Assembly (NCBI RefSeq): GCF_016863655.1
Contig: NZ_BOPH01000148.1
Location: 1-64,000 of the forward strand
DNA: 64,000 nt
Reading direction: 5' to 3'
Source: Virgisporangium ochraceum
GTDB taxonomy: Bacteria; Actinomycetota; Actinomycetes; Mycobacteriales; Micromonosporaceae
A program made the translations under genes and the position numbers. This document shows positions 56,677-64,000 of the stretch, piece after piece. The notes below the pieces were generated by a model that saw only the letters and a list, made by a program, of their open reading frames with translations, was not told where the DNA came from and made no database searches. Each line of letters opens with the position of its first letter. The first letter of the stretch is position 1.

Positions 56677-58296
56677 TCAGCGCCTGCGGCGCCCTTCGGT
56701 GATCTCGACGGCTCCCGGTTCGCAGTCCGTCCCCTGTGGACGGACGACGCCGCGCTGGTCGGTGCCGAACACGGTGCACGCGGCCGCCGGTAGCAGGCCG
56801 GCGACGGGGCCGGCCGCCGCCGGCAGCCGGGTCTGCGTCGGGCCGCCGTTGTCCGCCAGCGCGCCGAGCTGCGGGTCACCGCCGTTGTTGACGTCGCCCG
56901 GGCCCTCGACGAACGCGCACGACGCGTCCCCGGAGAAGTTGTACCCGGCCGAGGTCGTCGTACCGGCGATCCAGCAACCGATCCCGCCGCCGAGGCCGCC
57001 CGCCACGATCGAGGCGAACGCGTGCAGGTCCATGCCGGTCGCCACGTTGGTGCCGGACGGGGCGGTGTTGCCGGCGATCGTCGCGTGGCGCAGGTAGATG
57101 TTGCCGGTGCTGGTGTACACCCCGCCGCCCTTGGCCGAGGCGACGTTGCCGGCGACCGTGGAGTTGTCGACGCGCAGTTCGCCGGACATCGCCGAGATCC
57201 CACCGCCGCGTCCGTCGGGGCCGGAGGTCGTGTTGGCGCTGAAGGTCGACCGGGTGACCGTGATCTGGGTGACCGCGGCCTCGCCGCTGTCCTCGGTGAC
57301 CGTGACGGCCATCCCGCCGCCCGCGCCGGTCCTCGCGTTGCCGGAGACCGTCGAGTCGGTGACGCTGACCGACAGCGCGTCGGTCGGCTGGTCCAGGTCG
57401 AGGCTCACGGCGATCCCGCCGCCGTCGTCGGCGCCGGTCGGGTGGTTGCCGGTGATCGTGGCACCGGAGACCACCAGGTCACCGCAGTTGGAGCAGAACA
57501 CCCCGGTGCCGCCGTTGTCCTGCACCACGGTGTCGGTGAGCGTGAACACGCCGTTGCCCTGCCCGGTGGTGCTGACCCCGCCGGCACCGTTGTCCGAGAC
57601 CGTCGAACCGGACACGGTCAACGCGCCGTCGACCAGGCCGACGCCGCGTCCGGTGTTGCCGCTGACCGTCGAGTCGACGATGGTGACGGTGCCGAACGAG
57701 ATCTGCACCCCGGTGCCGGTGTTCGGGCCGATCGTCGAGTCCACGATGTCCAGCGTCGCGCCGGTGTCGGGGCCGAAGCTGCCGATGACCCGTCCGGCAC
57801 CGGCGTCGTTGCCGCTCACCGTGACCCCGGTCAGGTCGACGTCGCCGCCGTTGTAGGAGATCGCCGCCTGCGGGCCCGACCCGCCGGTGAGCGTGGCGTC
57901 GGTGACGACCAGGCCGCCGCCCGCGCCGAGGGCCTGCACGATGCGCCGGCCGCGGCAGGTCTGCTGGATCGTCGCGCCATTGCCGTCGATGGTGAGGACC
58001 GTCGACGGAACGAAGTCGAGGTCACCGTTCGCGTTGGCGTCCTCGTCCGCGCCGCAGATGCTGAGCTGGTACAGCGCGCGACTCAACTGGACCGTCGTCG
58101 CGCCGGCGGCGGCGTTCGCCGTACCGACCGCCTCGCGCAGCGAGACCAGCCCGTCGCCGGGGTTCACCACGTCGGCCGTGGTGGTGACGACCACCGTCGC
58201 CGCATGCGCCGGCGGCGCGACCGCGACGGCCCCGACGGCGGCGGCCACGAGGACGACCGCCCCTCCAGCCAGGACCCGCCGCATGATCCGCCTCAT
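56677..58296 (-). CDS. Secreted right-handed parallel beta-helix protein
   Basis: The 539 residues begin with a signal peptide (MRRIMRRVLAGGAVVLVAAA, cut near AHA). A LREAV motif follows (SLREAVGTANA), and then about 12 coils of the form STVSGNxGxGVxL, each with a GN or DN turn, up to residue 430. The C-terminal ADNGGPTQTRLPA segment is typical of choice-of-anchor-Q proteins. Such proteins are extracellular, often adhesive or polysaccharide-binding. No catalytic residues can be identified. Confidence 0.88.
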   Translation of the reverse strand: MRRIMRRVLAGGAVVLVAAAVGAVAVAPPAHAATVVVTTTADVVNPGDGLVSLREAVGTANAAAGATTVQLSRALYQLSICGADEDANANGDLDFVPSTVLTIDGNGATIQQTCRGRRIVQALGAGGGLVVTDATLTGGSGPQAAISYNGGDVDLTGVTVSGNDAGAGRVIGSFGPDTGATLDIVDSTIGPNTGTGVQISFGTVTIVDSTVSGNTGRGVGLVDGALTVSGSTVSDNGAGGVSTTGQGNGVFTLTDTVVQDNGGTGVFCSNCGDLVVSGATITGNHPTGADDGGGIAVSLDLDQPTDALSVSVTDSTVSGNARTGAGGGMAVTVTEDSGEAAVTQITVTRSTFSANTTSGPDGRGGGISAMSGELRVDNSTVAGNVASAKGGGVYTSTGNIYLRHATIAGNTAPSGTNVATGMDLHAFASIVAGGLGGGIGCWIAGTTTSAGYNFSGDASCAFVEGPGDVNNGGDPQLGALADNGGPTQTRLPAAAGPVAGLLPAAACTVFGTDQRGVVRPQGTDCEPGAVEITEGRRRR

Positions 58297-58405
58297 GGCC
58301 GCATCGTGACCCCTCGACCTTCAGGACGCCGGTGTCTGTCAAAGATCCGCCAGCGCCTCCGGAACGGCGCCCGCCCCGCCGCCCGCGCCGCGCCGGCCCC
58401 CCAAC

Positions 58406-58484
58406 GCGCCGATCTTGCAGTTGTGGCCCCCGATAAGCCCGACATAGGGCGATATAGGGGCGGCCACAACTGCAAGATCGGCGC
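58406..58484. repeat. Interrupted 23-bp perfect palindrome (REP/MITE-like)
   Basis: Arms 58406-58428 and 58462-58484 are perfectly complementary and flank 33 bases that are themselves partly self-complementary (CCCCGATAAGCCC / GGGCGATATAGGGG). The structure fills the middle of the 338-base gap 58297-58634, which has no gene. It is far longer than the terminators in this window. A dispersed extragenic palindrome, a non-autonomous mobile element or a regulatory RNA structure would all fit. Confidence 0.8.
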
Positions 58485-58634
58485 CGGGAGGGCGGGCCGG
58501 GCGGGCAGGGCGAGGGCGAGGTCCGTGCGGGCAAGGGCGCGTGGTAGGCGACCGCGGACGCGTGCTGGCTCGCTCGGTCGCCGCACGCGACGCCGCACAC
58601 GAGCACCGCTCGTACCCGCCGCCCGCGGCGGGTG

Positions 58635-59219
58635 TCAGGTGTCGCCGCGGATGCGGGCGTGCAGATGCATGTCGTGGCGGCCGTCCGCGTGGACGGCGTC
58701 GCTGCGTTTGGTGCCCTCCAGGCGGAAACCCGCCTTCGTGGCTACCCGGCACGAGGCCCGGTTGCGGGTCGAGTGGTCGAGGTACAGGCGGTGGAACCCG
58801 GCTCCGCCGAGAGCCCACGCGCTCAACGCGGTCAGGGCGCGGGACGCGACGCCCCTGCCCCGGGCCGCCGGGAGCACCCAGTAGCCGCACCCGCAGACCC
58901 CGTCGTCGAGGTTCACGCCGCTGATGGCGATCCGCCCCAGCACCTCGACCGAGTCTCGGGTCACCGCCCAGCTCGCGCCGGTCTCGTCGAGCCAGCTCCG
59001 GCGGTACCCGTCGAACCACGTGCGGACCTGGTCCTCGGTCGTGGGCTGGCGCGTGTGCCAGTGCCGGATCTCCGGATCCCGGTAGGCGGCGAGGAACACG
59101 GGCGCGTCGTCGGTCGTCCACGGGCGCAGCGCCAGGCCGTCGGGGGCGGTGAGGACCGGCTGCGGGGACGCGGCGAGCGCGCCGGCCGGAATGGCCGGCG
59201 GTGTCGACAGGTACCTCAT
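58635..59219 (-). CDS. GNAT acetyltransferase (RimJ/RimL type)
   Basis: The ATG at 59219 has GGGAGG eight bases upstream; a GTG six bases earlier is too close to it. The 194 residues have the RimJ-like pattern LALRPWTTDDAPVFLAAYRDPEI, GYWVLPAARGRGVASRALTAL and STRNRASCRVATKAGFRLEGT. Members acetylate N-termini of ribosomal or other proteins, or small molecules. It ends just after the palindrome region. Confidence 0.9.
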   Translation of the reverse strand: MRYLSTPPAIPAGALAASPQPVLTAPDGLALRPWTTDDAPVFLAAYRDPEIRHWHTRQPTTEDQVRTWFDGYRRSWLDETGASWAVTRDSVEVLGRIAISGVNLDDGVCGCGYWVLPAARGRGVASRALTALSAWALGGAGFHRLYLDHSTRNRASCRVATKAGFRLEGTKRSDAVHADGRHDMHLHARIRGDT

Positions 59220-59259
59220 CGGCACATCCTCCCCACCCGTCGCCGACCCGTACCGTGCG

Positions 59260-60927
59260 TCAGCGGCGACGGACCGCCCGGAACGCCGCGAAGAAACCGA
59301 GGAGACTGACGCCGACGATCAGGGGCCGGCCGGCGGCCACGGCACCGACGAACGCGATCACCGGGCCCGCGAACATCAGCGCGACGAACAGCGACCACCG
59401 CAGCCGCCCGCTGAGCCTCAGGTGGGCGAACCGGATCCGCACCGACCGCCCGATCGAGCGCAGCGTGGTGCGCACCGCCTTCGCGCGGGCCGGTTTCGGC
59501 ACGCTGTCGGGGTCGCGGGGCGGCAGGTCGACGGTCGCGGCCGGCCCGACGGCGGCGTCGACCGCAGCGAGCGCGCCCGCCGGAACCGGGTACAGGCTGG
59601 GCTCGATCGTCACGTTGATCGCGTCGGCACCGATGAGCTGGCGGCCGCCGTCGGGGAACCGGAGCATGGCCGCGCACTCCTCGAACAGCACCGTGACCGG
59701 GCCGGCGGGGGTGGTGATGCTGATGCCGTCGTCGCCGTGGACGAGCACCACCCCGTGGTGGTTGCGCGAACGGTAGCGCTTCCCGGTCACCGCGAACCGC
59801 GACACCGTGGGCGCGGCCTCGAACCCCGCGGGCGGCCGCGGAACCGACTCGGGGACCATGAGCAGCGCCGACCGGTCGACCTTGCGCGCCACCTTGCGGA
59901 TCCGGTCGACGGTGAGCGCCTCGACCTCGGCAATGAGCTGCTCGGTGGTGGTGCCCGGTAGACCGGAGAGCAGGTCGACGGCCCGCTGGGGCAGGCGGCT
60001 CGCCTCGATGTCGGCGGAGCGCAGCTGTTCCAGGGTCAGCGCCCGCACGGCGTCGAGCTCCTCGGGGGTGACGCCGGTGTCGCGCAGCGCGCGCACCTCG
60101 CCGAGGAACGCGTCGAGGAGGGCGTCGACGGAGCCCCGCTGCGCGTCGGCGACGGCGGTGACCGTGGCGCGGGGCCGGCCGTCGGTCCGGTAGTCGGCGG
60201 ACGCGACGTAGGACAGGCCGCGCTCGTGCCGCAGTTCGCGGAACAACGCCCGCTCCAGGAGCCGGGTGTAGGCGACCGACGCCGCGCCCCTGGTGACGGT
60301 CGCGTCGAGCAGGACGGCGTTGGCGCCGGCGGGGAAGTACGCGGGCGTCACCGGAAGCGCCGACGACTCGGCGGGCAGCGCCCGACGCGTGCCGTCGGGC
60401 AGGTCGAGCCGCAGCCCCGCCGGGATGTCGTCACCGGCCACCCACAGCACGGCGTTCCCGCGCGTGAACCGGGTGGCGGCCCAGTCGACCACCCGCTCGG
60501 CGGTCAGCGTGCGCATGCCGAACTCGGGGTAGCCGACGAGCCCGAAGTCGCGGGCGCCGTGCCGCCACAACGCGACCTCGTCGGTCATCGACAGGCCGCG
60601 GCCGGCCGCCTCGGTCTCGATGATCTGCTTCTCGGTGGCCAGCCGTTCGGTCGGCAGGTCGCGGAGACCGGCGCAGACCCCGTGCAGGAACGCCACCACC
60701 GACTCCGGCGCCCCCTGGGTGAGGAAGGTCGTGGTGGTGACGCCGGTCGCTCCGTTGTAGTGGTAGTCGGCGACGCCCTGCCGGTGCAGGGTCAGGTGCT
60801 CGACGAGGTGGGTGATGCCGGCGGTGGGGAGGGTCTCGTCGGCCCGGCCGACCCGGAACACCAGACCGGCCTGCATGGGACCGGACGTCTTCGCCACGAG
60901 GGTGGGAACGCCGTCGACGTCTCTCAT
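59260..60927 (-). CDS. M16-family zinc peptidase with C-terminal membrane anchor
   Basis: The ATG at 60927 overlaps the preceding gene's stop (ATGA). The 555 residues hold the inverted zinc motif HLVEH (His40, Glu43, His44) and candidate third-ligand Glu104/Glu106. ELRHERGLSYVASADYRTDGRP follows, typical of M16B peptidases. The second half ends in two adjacent transmembrane helices (about 500-550), so it is tethered. M16 relatives process peptides, including in some ribosomal-peptide maturation. The partner gene is a DUF4034-like protein. The substrate is unknown. Confidence 0.85.
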   Translation of the reverse strand: MRDVDGVPTLVAKTSGPMQAGLVFRVGRADETLPTAGITHLVEHLTLHRQGVADYHYNGATGVTTTTFLTQGAPESVVAFLHGVCAGLRDLPTERLATEKQIIETEAAGRGLSMTDEVALWRHGARDFGLVGYPEFGMRTLTAERVVDWAATRFTRGNAVLWVAGDDIPAGLRLDLPDGTRRALPAESSALPVTPAYFPAGANAVLLDATVTRGAASVAYTRLLERALFRELRHERGLSYVASADYRTDGRPRATVTAVADAQRGSVDALLDAFLGEVRALRDTGVTPEELDAVRALTLEQLRSADIEASRLPQRAVDLLSGLPGTTTEQLIAEVEALTVDRIRKVARKVDRSALLMVPESVPRPPAGFEAAPTVSRFAVTGKRYRSRNHHGVVLVHGDDGISITTPAGPVTVLFEECAAMLRFPDGGRQLIGADAINVTIEPSLYPVPAGALAAVDAAVGPAATVDLPPRDPDSVPKPARAKAVRTTLRSIGRSVRIRFAHLRLSGRLRWSLFVALMFAGPVIAFVGAVAAGRPLIVGVSLLGFFAAFRAVRRR

Positions 60928-61883
60928 CGGGCCCGCACCGCCCGCCGAGCCTGCCGGAACTCCGGTTTCCACAGTCCGCTGTGCGCGCTCCACGGATAGC
61001 TGTTGACCCGGTTGCCCATCGCGGCGAAATGAACGGCGGCACCGGCGTGGTCGGCGGCGTGGAACAGGGTGAACGCGAACACCGAGTGCGCACCCAGCCA
61101 CCCGTGCACCGGCCGGAAGTCCGGATGCAGGACGCTGCGCGCCGCCGCGGCGGCCACCTCCTCGCGCACGTGCGGAGCGGCGAGGTGCCGCGCCACCTCG
61201 ACATCGTCGTCGTCGAGCGCGATCTCGGCGTGCGCGGCCGCGACGTTGGCGGCACCCAGCCCGCCCGGCTTCGCAGCCTCCGCGCACTGCCGCGCGAAGG
61301 TGAGGACCGCGTCGACCGACCCGCCCCACTTCGGGCACAGGGTCTGCAGCAACTGGCGCTGCGCGCCGTACGGCGCGTCGCAGTGCTCGGCCGCCCGCTC
61401 GTAGCGCCGGCGTCCCTCGTCCTGACCGAGGCTGAGACCGCGCGCCGCGGTGACCCGCTCGCCCCACGCGGCCGCGTTCGACGGGTCGATCGAGGTGGCG
61501 TCGGCGAGCAGACCGTCGGCACGCCGCAGGTGGTCGTGGAAGACCCGCCACTGGTCGGCCTGGACGTACTTCGCCCGTGTCGCCCCGCGGGCGTTCCACC
61601 CGGTGACGATGTACCGGGCGCCCAGCAGCGTCCGGGCCAGCGACGAGTCGCGGTGGGTGTCGACGACCCGCTGCAGGAACCGCTCCGAACCGGCGGTCTC
61701 GGCCACCACCTGGACGGCCGTCGACCGGTCGGCGCGCGCGGGGAAGCCGTCGAAGTGGGCCGAGACCGCGGCCCAGTTGCCGCGCCGCACGGCCGCGCGT
61801 AGCGGCGCGAGGTCCGGATAGAGCTCGATTGTCTTGGTTCGCAAGGCAACGAGCGACGACAATGTGTCGATCACGGGCGCCAT
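60924..61883 (-). CDS. DUF4034-like helical protein paired with the M16 peptidase
   Basis: The 319-residue protein has repeated helical, TPR-like pairs. Its pattern (ARYIVTGWNARG, SIDPSNAAAWGERVTAARGL, LCPKWGGSVDAVLTFAR) recalls DUF4034. No catalytic motif or membrane helix is visible. It is the first gene of a two-gene operon and overlaps the peptidase start, so a shared role such as substrate presentation is likely but not shown. Confidence 0.7.
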   Translation of the reverse strand: MAPVIDTLSSLVALRTKTIELYPDLAPLRAAVRRGNWAAVSAHFDGFPARADRSTAVQVVAETAGSERFLQRVVDTHRDSSLARTLLGARYIVTGWNARGATRAKYVQADQWRVFHDHLRRADGLLADATSIDPSNAAAWGERVTAARGLSLGQDEGRRRYERAAEHCDAPYGAQRQLLQTLCPKWGGSVDAVLTFARQCAEAAKPGGLGAANVAAAHAEIALDDDDVEVARHLAAPHVREEVAAAAARSVLHPDFRPVHGWLGAHSVFAFTLFHAADHAGAAVHFAAMGNRVNSYPWSAHSGLWKPEFRQARRAVRAR

Positions 61884-61976
61884 CGTACGGGCACCGACCG
61901 ACAGATTTCAGCCCGCGGTCCGGTCCACCGGGTCGACGCCGGGCCCGGCGTCAGGGGCTTCGGCGCCGGGCACCCG

Positions 61977-62381
61977 TCAGGCCTTGACGTAGCCGCGTGC
62001 CTCGACGATCAGGCCGTGCCGGATCCGGAGGAGGTTGACGCCGCGGACGCGGTCGTTCCCGCCCTCGCCCCACTGCAGCGCCCACGGTTGCACCGCGAGG
62101 TCGCCGTGGACCTCGGCGTCCTCGGGAGTGAACTCGAGAGCGCGGTTGCCCGCGAGCTCCGACCACCGCGCCAGGCACGCGGGGCCTCCCTCGCGGCGCA
62201 GCCCGTGCGGGGCCGGACCCGAGTCCTCGATGACGCAGTCGTCGGCGATCAGGTCGTCGAGGAGCGTCGGATCGTGCGTGCGGAAGGCCTCGTTGTAGCG
62301 GTCGAGGACCTCACGGGTGGTGCGGGCCGTCGTATCGGCTGTCGTCGTCGTGACGCGGAAAGGCGCTGTCCGGTCGGTCAT
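61977..62381 (-). CDS. SnoaL-like (NTF2-fold) protein
   Basis: The ATG at 62381 gives 134 residues; a longer start at 62417 adds a poor N-terminus. The pattern VLDRYNEAFRTHDPTLLDDLIADDCVIED and GVNLLRIRHGLIVEARGYVKA is the NTF2-like fold. Such proteins include small hydrolases, isomerases and polyketide cyclases. It is divergent from the XRE regulator (85-base gap), which probably controls it. Confidence 0.85.
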   Translation of the reverse strand: MTDRTAPFRVTTTTADTTARTTREVLDRYNEAFRTHDPTLLDDLIADDCVIEDSGPAPHGLRREGGPACLARWSELAGNRALEFTPEDAEVHGDLAVQPWALQWGEGGNDRVRGVNLLRIRHGLIVEARGYVKA

Positions 62382-62466
62382 GCCACCGATCGTGCGACCG
62401 CCGACGCGGCCGGACAATTCCCCGGAGGGAATGGGAAAACCGCCCGCGACCGGCTAGGAAGGAGAC

Positions 62467-63273
62467 GTGCCGACGACCACGGACCCGACCAGGCTGGGCA
62501 GCGAGCTACGTCGATGGCGCGACGCGCGGCGCGTGAGCCAGCTCGAACTGGCCGCGCGGGCCGGCACGACCCAACGCCACCTCAGCTTCGTCGAGACCGG
62601 CCGCTCCCGGGCCGGCCGCACCCTCGTGCTGCGGCTGGCCGAGTCGCTGGGCCTGACGCTGCGCGAGCGCAACGCGCTGCTGGCCGTCGCCGGGTACGCG
62701 CCCGCGTTCGCCGAGTCCACCCTCGACGCCCCCGCGCTGCGGCCCGTGGTGGGGGTGCTGCGGCAGGTGATCGCCGGGCACATGCCCTACCCGGCGCTGG
62801 TGGCCGGCCCGCACGGGGACGTGGTCGCCGCGAACAGCGCGGTCGAGGTCCTCACCGGGGGCGCCGACCCTGAGCTGCTGGCCGCACCGATGAACATCTG
62901 GCGGCTGGTCCTGCACCCTCGCGGCATGGGTGCCCGGGTCGCGAACCTCGCGGAGTGGGGCAGGCACGTCGTGGAAGGCGTGCGCGCCCGGTCCCTGCGC
63001 CATCCCGACCCGCGCCTGGACGCGCTGGTCGACGAGCTGTCCGGCTACCTGCCCGCCACCCCGCCGTCCGACCGGGACTACCTCGGTTTCGCGGTCCCGT
63101 TGCGGTTGCACACCGCCGACGGCACCCTTCGCCTCCTCACGACGTTGACGTCGTTCGCCACCGCCGTCGACGTGACCCTCGCCGAACTGCACCTCGAGGC
63201 CTGGCTACCGGCCGACCAGACCACCGCCGACATCCTCCGGCGACGTGCCGCGACCGCCCGGGACGACGCTTAG
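62467..63273 (+). CDS. XRE-family regulator with MmyB-like ligand domain
   Basis: GTG 62467 follows AAGGAGAC. The 268 residues have an XRE helix-turn-helix at 10-65 (RRVSQLELAARAGTTQRHLSFVETGRSRAGR) and the MmyB-type PAS-like domain (PYPALVAGPHGDVVAANSAVEVL). Regulators of this class usually control a divergent oxidoreductase or similar gene; here the divergent neighbour is the SnoaL-like gene. It overlaps the convergent crotonase gene by four bases. Confidence 0.92.
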   Translation: MPTTTDPTRLGSELRRWRDARRVSQLELAARAGTTQRHLSFVETGRSRAGRTLVLRLAESLGLTLRERNALLAVAGYAPAFAESTLDAPALRPVVGVLRQVIAGHMPYPALVAGPHGDVVAANSAVEVLTGGADPELLAAPMNIWRLVLHPRGMGARVANLAEWGRHVVEGVRARSLRHPDPRLDALVDELSGYLPATPPSDRDYLGFAVPLRLHTADGTLRLLTTLTSFATAVDVTLAELHLEAWLPADQTTADILRRRAATARDDA

Positions 63274-64000
63274 CGGTACGGGGAGAAGTCGGGTGGACGC
63301 TTCTCGGCGAACGCCTGCGCGCCCTCCATGCCCTCGGCGGTGTGGGTGAACAGCTCCAGACCGTCGAACGCCAGGTGTGACAGGCCGGCCAGATGGTCGC
63401 TGTCGGCGTTGAAGGAGTGCTTGAGGAACTTCAGCGCGGTGGGGGAGTAGGACGCCATCTTGCGCCCCCACTCCAGCGCCTTCTCCATGAGCCGGTCGGC
63501 CGGCACCACCTCGTTGACCAGGCCCCAGCGCTCGGCGGTCCCGGCGTCGTACAGGTCGAGGAGGAACCAGATCTGCCGCGCCCGCTTCTCGCCGACGACC
63601 CGCGCCAGGTACGCCGACCCGAAGCCGGCGTCGAACGAGCCGACGCGGGGCCCGCTCTGCCCGAACCGGGCGTGTTCGGCGGCCAGCGACAGGTCGCACA
63701 GGACGTGGAGGACGTGCCCGCCGCCGATCGCCACGCCGTTGACCGCGGCGATGACGGGCTTGGGAATGTCGCGGATGATCCGGTGCAGGCGCTCGATCTC
63801 GAACGTGCCCCACTCGGTGTCGCCGTAGCCGCCGGTCTCCGCCCGCTCCTTGACGTCGCCGCCGGCACAGAACGCCTTGTCGCCGGCGCCGGTCAGGACG
63901 ACGCACGCCACCCGTTTGTCTCCCCACGCGTGCTTGAACGCGCTGATCAGCTCGTCGACGGTCCGGCCGCGGAAGGCGTTGTACCGCTCGGGTCGGTTGA
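63270..64000 (-). CDS. Crotonase-family CoA enzyme (MenB/BadI-like), 5' end beyond the window
   Basis: The frame is open to base 64000, so the start is missing; about 243 residues are visible. The sequence NRPERYNAFRGRTVDELI, AFCAGGDVKERAE, FGQSGPRVGSFDAGFGSAYLAR closely fits the MenB (dihydroxynaphthoyl-CoA synthase) and BadI (2-ketocyclohexanecarboxyl-CoA hydrolase) group. The oxyanion-hole residues (CAGGD, GGGH) are present. Which of the two it is depends on residues and neighbours outside the window. Confidence 0.9.
   Translation of the reverse strand, partial: NRPERYNAFRGRTVDELISAFKHAWGDKRVACVVLTGAGDKAFCAGGDVKERAETGGYGDTEWGTFEIERLHRIIRDIPKPVIAAVNGVAIGGGHVLHVLCDLSLAAEHARFGQSGPRVGSFDAGFGSAYLARVVGEKRARQIWFLLDLYDAGTAERWGLVNEVVPADRLMEKALEWGRKMASYSPTALKFLKHSFNADSDHLAGLSHLAFDGLELFTHTAEGMEGAQAFAEKRPPDFSPYR

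Noticed and set aside
57022..58884. 620-codon plus-strand frame opposite the beta-helix protein
   Set aside because: Periodic Gly/Asp/Arg translation mirrors the beta-helix coils; no independent evidence.

Overview
The window comes from a high-GC actinomycete. GC is very high throughout, GTG starts are frequent, and there are SARP and LAL regulators, three F420-type luciferase-like oxidoreductases, several TetR/LysR/MocR switches and secreted plant-polysaccharide hydrolases. The family cannot be fixed from the sequence alone; Micromonosporaceae or Pseudonocardiales would fit.

Positions 1-30037 are the 3' end of a modular type I polyketide (probably macrolide) gene cluster. A PKS that begins upstream ends at 6114 with a complete KS-AT-DH-KR-ACP module. 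The next protein (6147-11753) is the final KS-AT-KR-ACP-TE module. Both ATs carry the YASH signature for methylmalonyl-CoA. From the domains, the released end should read -CH=C(CH3)-CH(OH)-CH(CH3)-CO-. Behind them lie a shrunken acyl-CoA carboxyltransferase-like protein, a type II thioesterase, a large SARP-NB-ARC-TPR regulator, a tiny secreted peptide on the other strand, a transthyretin/HIUase-fold protein without its catalytic residues, a 2-isopropylmalate synthase homologue with a TTA codon near its start, a LAL (LuxR) regulator, a HEAT-repeat protein, a Sfp-type phosphopantetheinyl transferase, an MFS transporter joined in frame to a DUF5988-like protein, an LLM oxidoreductase, a MocR regulator and a DrrAB-like ABC exporter. 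This block holds enzyme assembly, carrier activation, editing, regulation and export, plus three proteins (HIUase-like, LeuA-like, small peptide) of unclear role.

Positions 30038-41776 are accessory. They hold a decayed stretch (thioredoxin-like ORF, fibronectin III fragment), a BTAD-only regulator, a metzincin-type metallopeptidase with an overlapping partner, an LLM enzyme, a GNAT, a CsbD protein, and an arabinan-utilisation locus. That locus has an intact GH43-AbfB enzyme, a broken GH43 and a divergent ricin-GH43, with two LacI-type operators between them. DinB-like and U32-like proteins follow.

Positions 41867-52717 hold a methyltransferase/dehydrogenase pair, LysR and TetR regulators facing an intradiol dioxygenase, a TetR-aminotransferase pair, and a copper ATPase with a CsoR-type operator. 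An LLM-phosphotransferase pair and a small membrane protein complete this part.

Positions 52831-64000 hold a decayed two-component system, an ECF sigma factor with a membrane anti-sigma-like protein, traces of a conjugative element, a secreted beta-helix protein, a long interrupted palindrome and a GNAT. They end with an M16 peptidase/DUF4034 pair, a SnoaL-like protein, an XRE regulator and a partial MenB/BadI-like crotonase. No rRNA, tRNA, CRISPR array, complete insertion sequence or origin was seen.
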